From Crossaster papposus (lineage: Eukaryota; Echinodermata; Asteroidea; Velatida; Solasteridae), in assembly GCA_037893245.1 (NCBI GenBank), contig JBAIAA010000313.1, positions 1,176,001 through 1,240,000 on the forward strand: 64,000 nt of DNA, read 5' to 3'. The translations under genes and the position numbers were made by a program. Under the pieces are notes generated by a model, which was given only the letters and a program-made list of their open reading frames with translations, did no database searches and was not told the DNA's origin. Shown here piece after piece: positions 22,901 to 35,500 of this stretch. Each line of letters begins with the position of its first letter. Positions within the stretch are counted from its first letter, which is position 1.

Positions 22901-25900
22901 TTAACAGAATTTAGTTTGGGCATTTATCACTGGTGTCTTATAAAGGGGTGCACGCAATATGGCAGATCTGCCGGGCTGCGTAGACTATTTTCCTAGGATG
23001 GTTAGGGGTGGGGTTCAAATTCAGTCTCTGTAAATTGTTCATTTACTATTTTATTTGGTTTAAAGGTAGAATATACCATTGGTAATGAATTGAGTTATCA
23101 TGAATAGGTGGATTTGGGGGGTTGTATTTAATAGTAAATATCGTTTGACTGACCTGTCCGAAGTTTTACAATCACGGATGCCGAGAAAAACACGAAAAAC
23201 AGCGTTTGTTTTCAACCGGCGTCGAGCAGTTATTCTTATGTTATCTTTGTTTTTTTCGCGATCGCCGTCCGGCGATCACGATTTTTTCTTTATAAAATTA
23301 TACCTTTCGGAATAATTACAGGATATCTTGCGCATTCATTTTGCTGGATGCATAGAATCATTATTTACTTTCAAATGAGTAAGATATTTCTTAATCATAG
23401 TACATTTTTTCGATATCTGCAAATGGTGTATATACTACCTTTAAAAGTTTATTGTCGGAGCGAGTTTACTTTAAGGAAAAGTAAGGATCTTAGAACCTAA
23501 GTGTCTCCCACTCAGTGTAGTGTAGATCCGCCAAGTTATGATAATTGCCCGTAACCATTCTAGGAAAACATTATGCCGCCAGGCAGCTTCAATGAGGCAG
23601 CTAATTTTAATATGAATGGCCAATAGTTTGTAGAATCTCGGATTGCAAAACCATCCAGAAGTACGAACCTGCTGCATGGACAGGATTCAACTATCAGTGG
23701 TTGCGATTGTATAATAGTTTCATTGGATCATACACTATAGTTCAGGGGAAATACCTAATTGTGTTTTGTTGACCTCACACAAATTGCAATAGAATATTTT
23801 TCATCACAGTTCAATCACAGATTTGTGTTGCTTACAATAATCATATCTACGTTAAAATGTATTTTGGGGATTTTTTTGAACTCGTTTACGTCTCCCATGA
23901 ACTCTCCCAAGGCAACCCTTGAACTACTTCTTCGCCCAATTTATGGACACACCATTTTCCCTAGTTTTGGTTTGCTGGGCTAAATATCACAATCATTGTT
24001 CATATGATTTCCCAGAAGGTTTTAATATGATAACTGTGCCAGTAAGCAACTTGGTGAATTTGCAGCTCACCGCGAAGTTGTAATTTTGGATAATTACTAT
24101 GTTTACAAAAAAATTCAGTCACATATATGCTTTAGAAAATGTTATTGAAGTAAGGATATGTAAGTAGAATCACCAAAATACACTTTTCAAAAAAAGTTAA
24201 TAATAATAATATACCCAAGTATAGGAATAAATATATTACGCGGCAGGGAATAACGATTTGTGCAAATTAGTCATATTTCCACCACTTGGATTTTTGATTT
24301 TTTTTAGTATACTATGCCATTCTAGGGACCTTATAGATGTGCACTGTGGTGAAAATATTCTATTGCAATTTGTGTGAAGTTAAAACTTATTTTTGGTTCA
24401 TAGTGTTCTCTGATTAAAACGTTTTTAGCACAAATCACAAATCAGTTTGCGTTTGTTTACTTCGACTTCCTCATTCTAATAATCACAATTTCGAGTCATC
24501 ATGTTTTAATATTTTCTTCTAATTATCGTTAATGTTGAGTTCATCATTGTTTTAATCTAACACGTTCTCTCTAAAATGATCACTCCAACATGTTTACAAT
24601 GCGCGTCATATCGCACTTTAACAGTTTTATCGCGTTGCAAATGTATCCACCAGTCAATAGCGATTAGCGCGTTTTAATCCCGATGAGCAAAGAACAGCTT
24701 TTGTACAGGCGCTGCTGATGATATGATGCATGTTTACTACATGTACATGTAATGTACACGGGGATCAATGTACACTACATGTACATGTACATGTAATGTA
24801 CACGGAGATACGTGTACACTACATGTACATGTAATGTACACGGAGATCAGTGCATGCAGCGCATAGCGCGCAGTAGGAACGGGGTGAACCCATTGTGCAG
24901 AAAGACAAATGTATACAATTTTATTACAATGTAAGCGACTTCCGGCCGAAAGCTTCGAAACTGCGCGCTGGGTCAAGAGGTCATCTAAATATAAAGTCGA
25001 GTTGTTGGTGTGTTAGCATTGATGTACATGATGATCTGAAATTCGGTGTACATACTGTACGTGGTTAGTTATGTACTGTACATGTACGTCTACACGTGCA
25101 TGGTTTGTATAGTTGTGTGGTTTGTATGGGTGTGTGTGTATAATGTCTACGTCTTTGTGTCAAGTGAGCACTTTGGCCGCGGTAGCAGGGGTTTCTTAGT
25201 GAGCTTTCGTGGTTTTTTTTTTTTTTGGGGGGGGGGTTGGTGGTTGTTGTTGTTGTTGATGTTGTTTTTGGTGGGGTTGTGGGTTTTTGTTATTGTTGGT
25301 TTTTTGGGGGGGTTTTTGGGAGGGGGGGGGGGGGATTCTTAAAGTTTTTTTAGGGGGGTTTGGATACTTCAGTCATTCAAAACAAATGTTTACACAAGCG
25401 GGGGTTGCTGGATCGACAGGGCATGCGGCCAATGGCCGCGGTTAAGATCGATGCCTGAATTCGTTAGTGTAAAAGAATTAATATGATAAATTCAACTCAA
25501 AATGAACCTGGGAATATCGTAATACTCGTCAAAGTCGACACGGTTAGTTTAACAATAATGAAATGGCAAATCAGAGGAGTTGAAGCAGTGAGAAAACAAC
25601 AACAACATTAACTCAACATTTAATTAACATTATAAAGTCGTCATTCATAAAAATATATAAATTTAAAATCATTTTTTTTTAAATCCGTTTTAAACAAAAA
25701 CATGTCATGATGGTTTTTATTTTTAAAAAGGGACAATCATGCCCAATATTGACAAATAGTGGAAATAACACAATGACGCAAACGGCATAAGATGACGTGA
25801 TGATAATATGTCAAATCGAATATTGGAATTTGTAACATTAAAATACATTTAAAATAATTGCAAGATCAACATTAAATCTATTTTAACAATTCCGATTGTG

Positions 25901-28900
25901 GGGGAAGCAATATTATGCTTCAACAAATCTATTACATTATTAGTAAGTAACAAAGGCATAACAAATGAGATGTATAATTATGACGTGCCATACACATTCT
26001 GAGGTGTGATTGGGCTTTGGATGTGTAAGTTAAACGCAAAATTAATATAATGAAAATACAAACCTTTATCACAAATCCATGGAAGTTGTCTTTGAGGTAC
26101 ATGATGGGAAATACCTATGGAAGGTACTAACAATAAGAAAACACATGTATACAACTTCAAGTCACAAAATGACCTCATGTAGGATATTCTGGAAAATTCA
26201 CAATCACAAAAGAAATTTGCACGAAAGGTTATGTAGTATGTGAGAATTGTTTCGCCACTCGGGAAAGCTCAAAGGCCCTATTGCATGTATAACGGTACTT
26301 ACCTTTTTAGGTGCGCATCAGTAAATCCTTTTGAAATCTTAAATACCAAAACAATTGTTATAACCGAGTTAGAATTGTGAGTGGAGATAATGATTTATCA
26401 GCGTTTGTCAATTTTAACGAAATATTTTATTTCTTTTCCACGTTTGCGAACACTGGGCCGACTTTATTTCTTTTTCCAGAGAATACTGTATCTCACTATC
26501 TGAAATTCAGATTTAATTTCTTGACAAGTTTCACTTTGACTTCATTCATTTAACCTTTTTTGTTAGTGGGGGAATTGCACTTTGCTATTATAGTAGTCCA
26601 TCAATTATTGTAAATTTCTAATTTAGTGAAGTGATTTGCGGGCCAGCTGCAGCCGATTTCACGAAAAGTGCGTAGCTTAAAATGTTGCGTAGCTGCGCCA
26701 TTTCCTTACCGAGCATTTCACGAAACTTGGCGTAGCTGCGCAACGTTTTAAACAGCGTTTACGAAGACTGTTTGCGTACATTTGTGTTTTTCATGAAATC
26801 GTCGTTGTATCACCTACGCCCACTATTTTGAAAATATTTTTGTCCGACTTTCCGCGAAATTGTGCGGCAACATTACAAATTCTGTCACGGGTAAAATAGT
26901 AATTCCTTTACTTCAATCATGAAACTGTGAGTGTCTTTCATCAAGCTTAATGCTGAGCAATGACGGGCTCCACGTCAATTACGATTTGTTTGTAAAATAG
27001 GTCATTTTCAGTCGCTACACTATTTCTTACGCCACCTAAATTGACTGCGCAAGGACATGTAAGCGGACCAAAGATTTCTCACACTGGGAATTCCCCCCAG
27101 CACGCAATACCGTGTGTACATCGGTGTCATGGAAATACCGTACCCTCACACACATACAAGTGCTATAAACCCTTCCCCCTTTAGGGTGAAACGAAACCAA
27201 GCGACAGATCTCAGGAGCTGGCGCCCAGATTAAAACGCTAAATGCACCGCACCGAGCCGTAATACTGGTTCAGACGAAGATTTGCTGTACGTCACAGTAC
27301 ACTTACATGCTTATAAATAGTATAATACATAGTATAATCTTGATGGTTTTGTATATGGTTATTAGATAATACGCAACAATCTCGCGGTATTAAATGTAAC
27401 GTTTGATGTGATAGTCAATCATGAAGTAAAGGACAGATAATTATATTTTCTGTCATAAAAAAACCTGCTTTCTTCCATAACATTAAGCTAGCTGATTTTG
27501 TATCTTGCTAAAGATTCCAAACAATGCTGCAAACGCTTTGCGAATTGTCATGAGATTTTAAACTGACGCTTCGCGAACGCTTCGCGTAAACCGCACACTT
27601 AAGTTGTATTCGCGGCCGCCATTACCACTAAATCCACCGCGCCGTAATCATGGTGCCGACGAAGGTTTGCCGTGCGTTACAACCATGGTTACAATACACT
27701 AAATGCAAACCTTACTTTTATTATAATGTATTATAACATGGTATCTTACTGCTTATTCCAAACAATGTTGCAAACACTTTGCAAATTGTCATGACATTTC
27801 ATAATGTCGCTTCGCGAACGCTTCACTTGCACTGCACACCGATTTTTGTTCGCGGCCGGCCGCCATTAACGCTAAATGCAGAGCGGTACCGAAGAAGGTT
27901 TGCAGTACGTCACAGCAAACTTGGCCTATGCAACTATAATTATAATCCATAGGCCTACATCTTAAAGGGCAGTTTTGTAAATTGTAAAGATCTCGCGGTA
28001 ATAAGGTAACGTTTTTATGTGGTAGTCGATCGTTCAGTTTAGAAAAACCCTGCTTTAATTCTTTGTATCTTAATGACGATTTCCAACAATTTTGCAAATG
28101 CTTCGCGAATTGTCATGAGATGTTAAGTGTGTGTTTCGCGAAGCGTTCGCGAAGCGTTCGCGAAGCGGCAATTTAGGTTTTGTTCGTCAATGACGCTATT
28201 CCGCACCGCGCCGTAAAAATGGCACCGACTAAGATTAATTTGCGGTACGTTACAGCACATTTGATTATATTCGACATGTGTTGCACGCTCATTTGCAAAC
28301 AAATATTCAGAGTTTACGGCAAACATTTGTAAAAGTACTTATATTACCCAATTTAATGACCATCGGTTGGTCTAAGACTGATAAATATAAATTCGGTCGA
28401 GGAATACACCGACCAACGCCTTTTAAATAAATTCTGTATCTGTCGGCAAGGGTTAGTGTAAGTACAATTACAACGCCAATCACTTTAAATGTTTGTTTAC
28501 TTTATTCCGCCATCTGCGGCGCATCAAAGAAGATCATTTTCTGGCTACGAGAAACTTTATAAAAACACACAATGGGCTTGCTTAAGATAGTCAAAACAAA
28601 ACTAAATTCAAACTAAAAAAAACCAAATGGAGTTTTGGAATGGTCGGTAATTCACTTTGAACTAATGTCTCGGACGTTGCGTTGAAATTTATAAATTCGG
28701 TTACGGGTACCCGACCCGATAAAATAGAACCGGTTCTTGGCCTTCGTGGGCGCCTAATGTAACGCTATTGTAGTTTTCTGTAGTGTCTGTGTGAGACGTA
28801 CCGCTTGAACGCTAAAGCTTTGATGTGGGTCTTTTCGGGTCATCAGTCACTTGGGGAATCTTGTGGTTACAGTCTGTAACGCTCTATGTTTTGAAACAGC

Positions 28901-31900
28901 TCCTTGTTGTTGCAAGATCGTCTCGATTAGGAAATACATCGCGATACTTCATCGATATCTCGATTTACCGATATCGCGATTAAAAAAAAATCGACACGAT
29001 ATCGTAATCGTTTAAGAACTGGTACCGCGATTTTCGATAATATCGCGGTATCGCCCAAGCAATAGGCCTGCCACCTTGGATGCTTACACCCGTTCTTAAA
29101 ATAATCTAGAGGCATCCCCCTTCCATATGTAGTGGTCTACCCTGTTGTGAGTTCCAGGGCGGGGGTTCGTCCACTCAATAAAGGAGGGGGCTGGGGAGTT
29201 CAAAGGTCTTGCAGCCGATTTCACGAAACCTTGCGCAATGGCGCAATCCCTCTTGCGCCACAAAATATTGCGTAAGCTGCGCCAACTTTCTTTGCTGTGC
29301 AATATTGCGCTTACGCAAGTTTCACAAAAGTTTAACAGTGTGTACGTCCGCGGCTTATTGTGGCGTAGCTTGCGCAGTCAATTTAGGTGGCGGAAGATAT
29401 GGCGTAGCGACTGAAAATGACCTATTTTACAGGCAAAACGTAATTGACGTGGAGCCCGTCATTGCTCAACGTATTAAGCTTGATAAAAGACACTCGGTCT
29501 TGTGGTTGAAGTAAAGGAATTACTATTTTACCCGTGACAGAATGTTTAATGTTACCGCACAATTTCGCGGAAAGTCGGACAAAAATATTTTGAAAATAGT
29601 GGGCGTAGGTGATACAACGACGATTTCATGAAAAACACAAATGTACGCAAACAGTCTTCGTAAACGCTGTTTAAAACGTTGCGCACCTACGCCAAGTTTC
29701 GTGAAATGCTCCGTAAGGAAATGACGCAGCATTGAAGCTTTAGGGAACTAACAAATATGAGGCAGTTGAATTTTTAATATTCTGATAACTATGGTCTACA
29801 TAATTTGGGGACAAATTAGACCCTTACCCCAGTATCAGCACATGCGACTTCCACATATATTATGGTCCATACAGAAGACACCTAGAAGTCGCAACGCTCC
29901 CATGGCCATTCACACAATTGATGGGATAAGAATCAGGCACATGAACAGTTATTTTGGGGTTAAATAATGGCAAAACCTAAAAGTGCCACTGAAGCAGCTA
30001 CCAAGACAATCTGCCATGCCGTATCCAACTAAATTCGCATATCTATACATCACATGTACATCACATGTAAGCGGACCAAAGATTTCTCACACTGGGAATT
30101 CCCCCCAGCACGCAATACCGTGTGTACATCGGTGTCATGGAAATACCGTACCCTCACACACATACAAGTGCTATAAACCCTTCCCCCTTTAGGGTGAAAC
30201 GAAACCAAGCGACAGATCTCAGGAGCTGGCGCCCAGATTAAAACGCTAAATGCACCGCACCGAGCCGTAATACTGGTTCAGACGAAGATTTGCTGTACGT
30301 CACAGTACACTTACATGCTTATAAATAGTATAATACATAGTATAATCTTGATGGTTTTGTATATGGTTATTAGATAATACGCAACAATCTCGCGGTATTA
30401 AATGTAACGTTTGATGTGATAGTCAATCATGAAGTAAAGGACAGATAATTATATTTTCTGTCATAAAAAACCTGCTTTCTTCCATAACCTTAAGCTAGCT
30501 GATTTTGTATCTTGCTAAAGATTCCAAACAATGCTGCAAACGCTTCGCGAATTGTCATGAGATTTTAAATTGACGCTTCGCGAACGCTTCGCGAACGCTT
30601 CGCGTAAACCGCACACTTAAGTTGTGTTCGCGGCCGCCATTACCACTAAATTCACCGCGCCGTAATTATGGTGCCGACGAAGGTTTGCCGTGCGTTACAA
30701 TACACTAAATGCAAACCTTACTTTTATTATAATGTATTATAACATGGTATCTTACTGCTTATTCCAAACAATGTTGCAAACACTTTGCAAATTGTCATGA
30801 CATTTTAAAATGTCGCTTCGCGAACGCTCCCCCACTTGCACTGCACACCGATTTTTGTTCGCGGCCGGCCGCCATTAACGCTAAATGCAGAGCAGTACCG
30901 AGGAAGGTTTGCAGTACGTCACAGCAAACTTGGCCTATGCAACTATAATTATAATCCATAGGCCTACATCTTGAGGGTTTTGTAAATTGTAAAGATCTCG
31001 CGGTAATAAGGTAACGTTTTTATGTGGTAGTCGATCGTTCAGTTTACAAAAACCCTGCTTTCTTTGTATCTTAGTGACGACTGACGATTTCAAACAATTT
31101 TGCAAATGCTTCGCGAATTGTCATGAGATGTTAAGTGTGTGTTTCGCGAAGCGTTCGCGAAGCGGCAATTTAAGTTTTGTTCGTCAATAACGCTAATAAA
31201 AGCACCGCACCGCGCCGTAAAAATGGCACCGACTAAGATTAATTTGCGGTACGTTACAGCACATTTGATTATATTCGACATGTGTTGCACGCTCATTTGC
31301 AAACAAATATTCAGAGTTTTCCCCTAGGTTTTGTCATCCTATGATCGCACCAATAAGGTTATAACTTTATAAGGTCACACAAATATTCATCCAGTTTCTG
31401 TACGTGAGCCGGTGTGTTTACAGTGTATACATGAAGCCTTCGCGAAGGCTTCGCGAATTTTTTGCGAAGGCTTCGCGAATTTTTCGCGAAGCGTTCGCGA
31501 AGCGGCAATGGATCTCATTGTGCAGGCTGAAGTTACTCCCTAAGTTTGTAGACTTTTGTTCTTGGCGCAATTTTCGCGAACGTTTTTTCGCGATAAATCC
31601 ATCGCGCAAACGAGACGAATTTGTGAGTGGTACGGTACATGTACATGTACATGTACATGTACCGTACATGTACTGTACATGACAGAAAATCATTCTTACC
31701 TGATTGTACCGTATGGTACAGGGGGGGGGGGGGCGGAAGGGGGCCCAAAAAAGTGCGCCACCAACGTTGAAATGTATCTCATTCATTCTTCCACGCTCAT
31801 GAGCTGCACATCTCACACAGTAAATATGAATAGATCGCTACTCGAAGCGCACCATTGAAACACGTACAAATTTGCACTCGATGAGCTCCGTGCATCGCTC

Positions 31901-32439
31901 CCCGAATTCAGTGATTTATCCAACATCCGCAAAGCCAGACTCGTACAGTACAGGCATGGCGTAAACTTTCGCGTTTGAGAATTGGCAGAAACCATTTTTT
32001 TTTTTAAATTTAAAAACAAAGGTCAAATATCTAGAGGATGTACCAAGGGATTTTTATTTAACTTTCAGGAATAAAAGATCTATTCCTAATTAATACGTTA
32101 GTGGAATAAAATCAGAGGATGAACGATAATTTTGTTCACATTATGTCGATATTTGTAGCCATTTTAGGGGAGACGTTTTTTAACGAAATTCCCACCTGGA
32201 CCCATTCATACACGTTAGCTGCAGCAACGGAAAATTGTCGGTAATATTTTTACACATTGTATTTCAAACTAAGCACCTCAACAATTGAAAATACTCTTTC
32301 AATATAAACTATTATGTTTTCAGTGCTGTTAAAGAGAGAATTTTAACAGTATACATGGATTTCGTATTTATGTTTAATGGTCATCACCTTTTTTTTAAAT
32401 GGAGTGTACCCAAACTGCGATTGCAAATGATTGCGCAAC

Positions 32440-32500
<61 letters not shown>

Positions 32501-35500
32501 GGTACCACTACCAGATCGCTGTCTTGTGCAGAATGCTTCTCCACAGAACTTGCTTAAATTTGCATACATCGTACTAATAAAGTCTAAATGTGGAACTGGA
32601 ATCAATTTAATATTCAATAAGGACGATCAGCAGAATGTTGATTGGTATGTTTTGGGGGTTTAGCTAAGAGATACATGTATCTAAACAATTTATGTTTACT
32701 TTTAAGGATTTTCTAATATATTTTATTATCTCTTTCTTTACAATGTATATTTGAGACATGTACCGGGTATTTTTGTTGGAAAAATTGCAAAGTCAGTTAC
32801 CGTAACGTCAGTTTATAACCAAGCTTTTGGCACATATTTTCAAGTTTACATGTTTTAAATTGTTTTTCCTATTTTCTATGCTTTCATTGTTGTATATCGT
32901 CTATTGGATAATAGAATTTTCAGAATTAATTCACAAGTTTGAGGATAATATGAGTTTAAACATCAAAATTGTTTTCCATGACTTTTTTGTGTAACATCGG
33001 CTACTGATGTTGTATTGAATAATCTGTGCTAAAAAAAAAGGCGCTTGACAACTAACCTGATAAGGTTTTAGTTAGTGTGAATGCTGTACAATTTGAGAAA
33101 ACAATTTTCTAAGATTACGATTTCAATTCAAATTTGCCGATTTTCAATTCACAATTTGAACTGCGACCACAATCAGCATTCAGGGCGCATTCTCATTCAG
33201 CCAATTGCAGATATGCACATGTCACGCAGTAAACTGACCAATAATAGTGACCTTGCGCACGTGTGCGTCATTACCAACTACTAAAACCAAAATTAAAGGT
33301 AGGATACACCATTGGTAATTGCTTGAATTGTCATGAATAGGTGGATTTGGGGGGTTGTATTTTATGGTAAATATTGTTTTTCTGACCTGTGGATGCTGAG
33401 AAAGGCACGAAAAACAGCGATTGTTTTCAACTGGCACCGAGCAGTTATTCTTATGTTATCTTTGTTTTTTTGCGATCGCCGTCCGGCGATTTTTTTTTTA
33501 TAAAATTCAATTTTTCGGAATAATTACACAATATCTAGCGCAATCATTTTGCTGGATGCCTGGATTCATTATTGACTTTCAAATGAGTAAGATATTTTTT
33601 AATAATTCTGTTGTAAATATTTTCGATATCTGCAAATGGTGTATCCTATCTTTTAAAAAAAGACATCTCTGAGACATATTTTTGGAAATTATTTTTTTTT
33701 TCAAAATGACAGCATACCAGAAGGTATAATTTTACAACAATTTTTTTATATTCGTACAACAAGTGCTTTTCAGCAGTATTTTGGTTGGATTTATGCAAAA
33801 GGTATACTTCAGCTTTAAATACTGTGTGGTTTCTCTTTCGTTGCAGGGCCACACAAAGGAAACTCCCACCATTCTATTCAAAGGAAAGAAAGGGGTAAGT
33901 TCATCTGTATTTTATGATGTCTACTTGTCCAACGTATCCAGATAATGATTGAATCTCTTCTGCTGGCCACACGCACTTTGCCCAACATTGTCAAAGCAGG
34001 AATATGTCTCAACATCAATAGCATTTCTGTCTCGGGCTATTAACCAGTTCGCGCCAGATGACGTATATAAACGCAAAGTTTTTCCCAAATTCAAAACGAA
34101 TGACGCATAAACACGCCAAGTTCAAGTTCGGAAATGTCTGTCAGCAGCGAGCAAGGCTGGAAATGCGTGGGTGTGCTTCCCGGCACTATCGGCTATAAAC
34201 CCGCTTCGGATCGAGTTTCGTTAACAATAATCCTGCCCCTCGGCTCAGTGATGTTAAAATAATCCCGGTGCGAACTGGTTAAAAGCTACATATCATTTAT
34301 GTTTCTTCTAAAACATTTTTTGTGTGATTTTGTTGAAAATTGAGCAAAGAAATTACCTGGAACATGGTTTGAACATCTGCAACCTGTCATTCTGGTTCTC
34401 GACCAACTGAGCTTACCAGCCCTACATGTATGTTGGTGGTTCCCCAAATTTGTGAATGTTTTTGTTAAAGGGATACTTGTTAGAAGCAAACCTGTGTACC
34501 GGTACATAGTACTGTATACATGTACATGCCATATGTACATCAAGTCGTGTTTTACATGTACATAACGACCGATGATACCCTATAGTGTTTCCCTTTGTTT
34601 CTGTACTATAATCTAACCCTGTAGACTTGGCATAATATAATGCCCAAGGACTGAAAGGGTCTATTGTTGCCTAGTGTACTGGGGAAGGGAAAGGGGGGGG
34701 GGGGTACATTGTAGGTTAGGTTACATGAACATGTAGCCAAGGATCTTGCCCAAAGTCACAACGCTAGCAACATCAGCAGTGCTCCAATCCTGAGAAATAG
34801 CAAATGGGATCACATTTTTGTTGAAAAAACCTGTCCTAATATAGGTTTTTCCGTCAATTTCGGCAAATTAGCATCCAATTTAATTTGTGTGTTCGAATTA
34901 AAGCAATGTTTTACCTCTCTAGTTTTTACCGTGTTTCAAATTCATAATTCTGGCCTTCAATTTAATTTGGAGGCATTCAAATTCCTTTAGCAATGTGTTC
35001 AATTTAGCATATCGTCGTTCAATTTAGCATTGAAGCTGGTTCGACGGAAATGGCGCAGTGGTTAAATTGGCTGATCTTTTGCCGAAATTGACCGGGAAAA
35101 CTAGATTCTAAAGTAATATTGTTTTCATTTCCCGATGGCATTATCAATCTCTATTTTACCAAAAACATGTAAAAGGGAAACACACTCAACTTGTGGAAAG
35201 TCATTATTACAAGTGAGAATTGTGTGCTCGTATTAAATTCCTTTACATGATTTAGGTGTCGCTCCATTGTTTTCTCAGAATGGGGGGAACTCCTGTGATT
35301 TCTGCAGTTTAATTTCCCCTGGAGTATACCCAGTGTAGAAATATGCCAAGGGATGTACAAGTACGGTACAGTGTACTGTACATGTACGTACATGTATGAC
35401 GCATTTGTCTGACTCAGCTACCAATATCATCCACAATCGCAAACAGAACTTGTGAACTGTGCAATTTTACAAGGGTGTTTTTTCCATTTGCCTTAACCCT

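Larger units (their letters stand above)
21072..25415. other. spacer between the inverted-repeat arms
   Basis: 4.3 kb holding Y2, Z1, A4, a small ACATGT-rich tandem repeat and a G/T-rich stretch. No gene. 23441-24720 holds nothing I recognise. Confidence 0.7.
25416..31638. repeat. right arm of a ~16.3 kb inverted repeat
   Basis: Reverse complement of the left arm: 28330-31638 pairs with 15344-18605, and 25416-26630 pairs with 19870-21071. Between these lie a Y copy (26648-27054) and an extra X unit (27055-28318), which is a direct repeat of 30057-31317. About 55 bp present at 25441-25495 are absent in the left arm. Confidence 0.9.
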
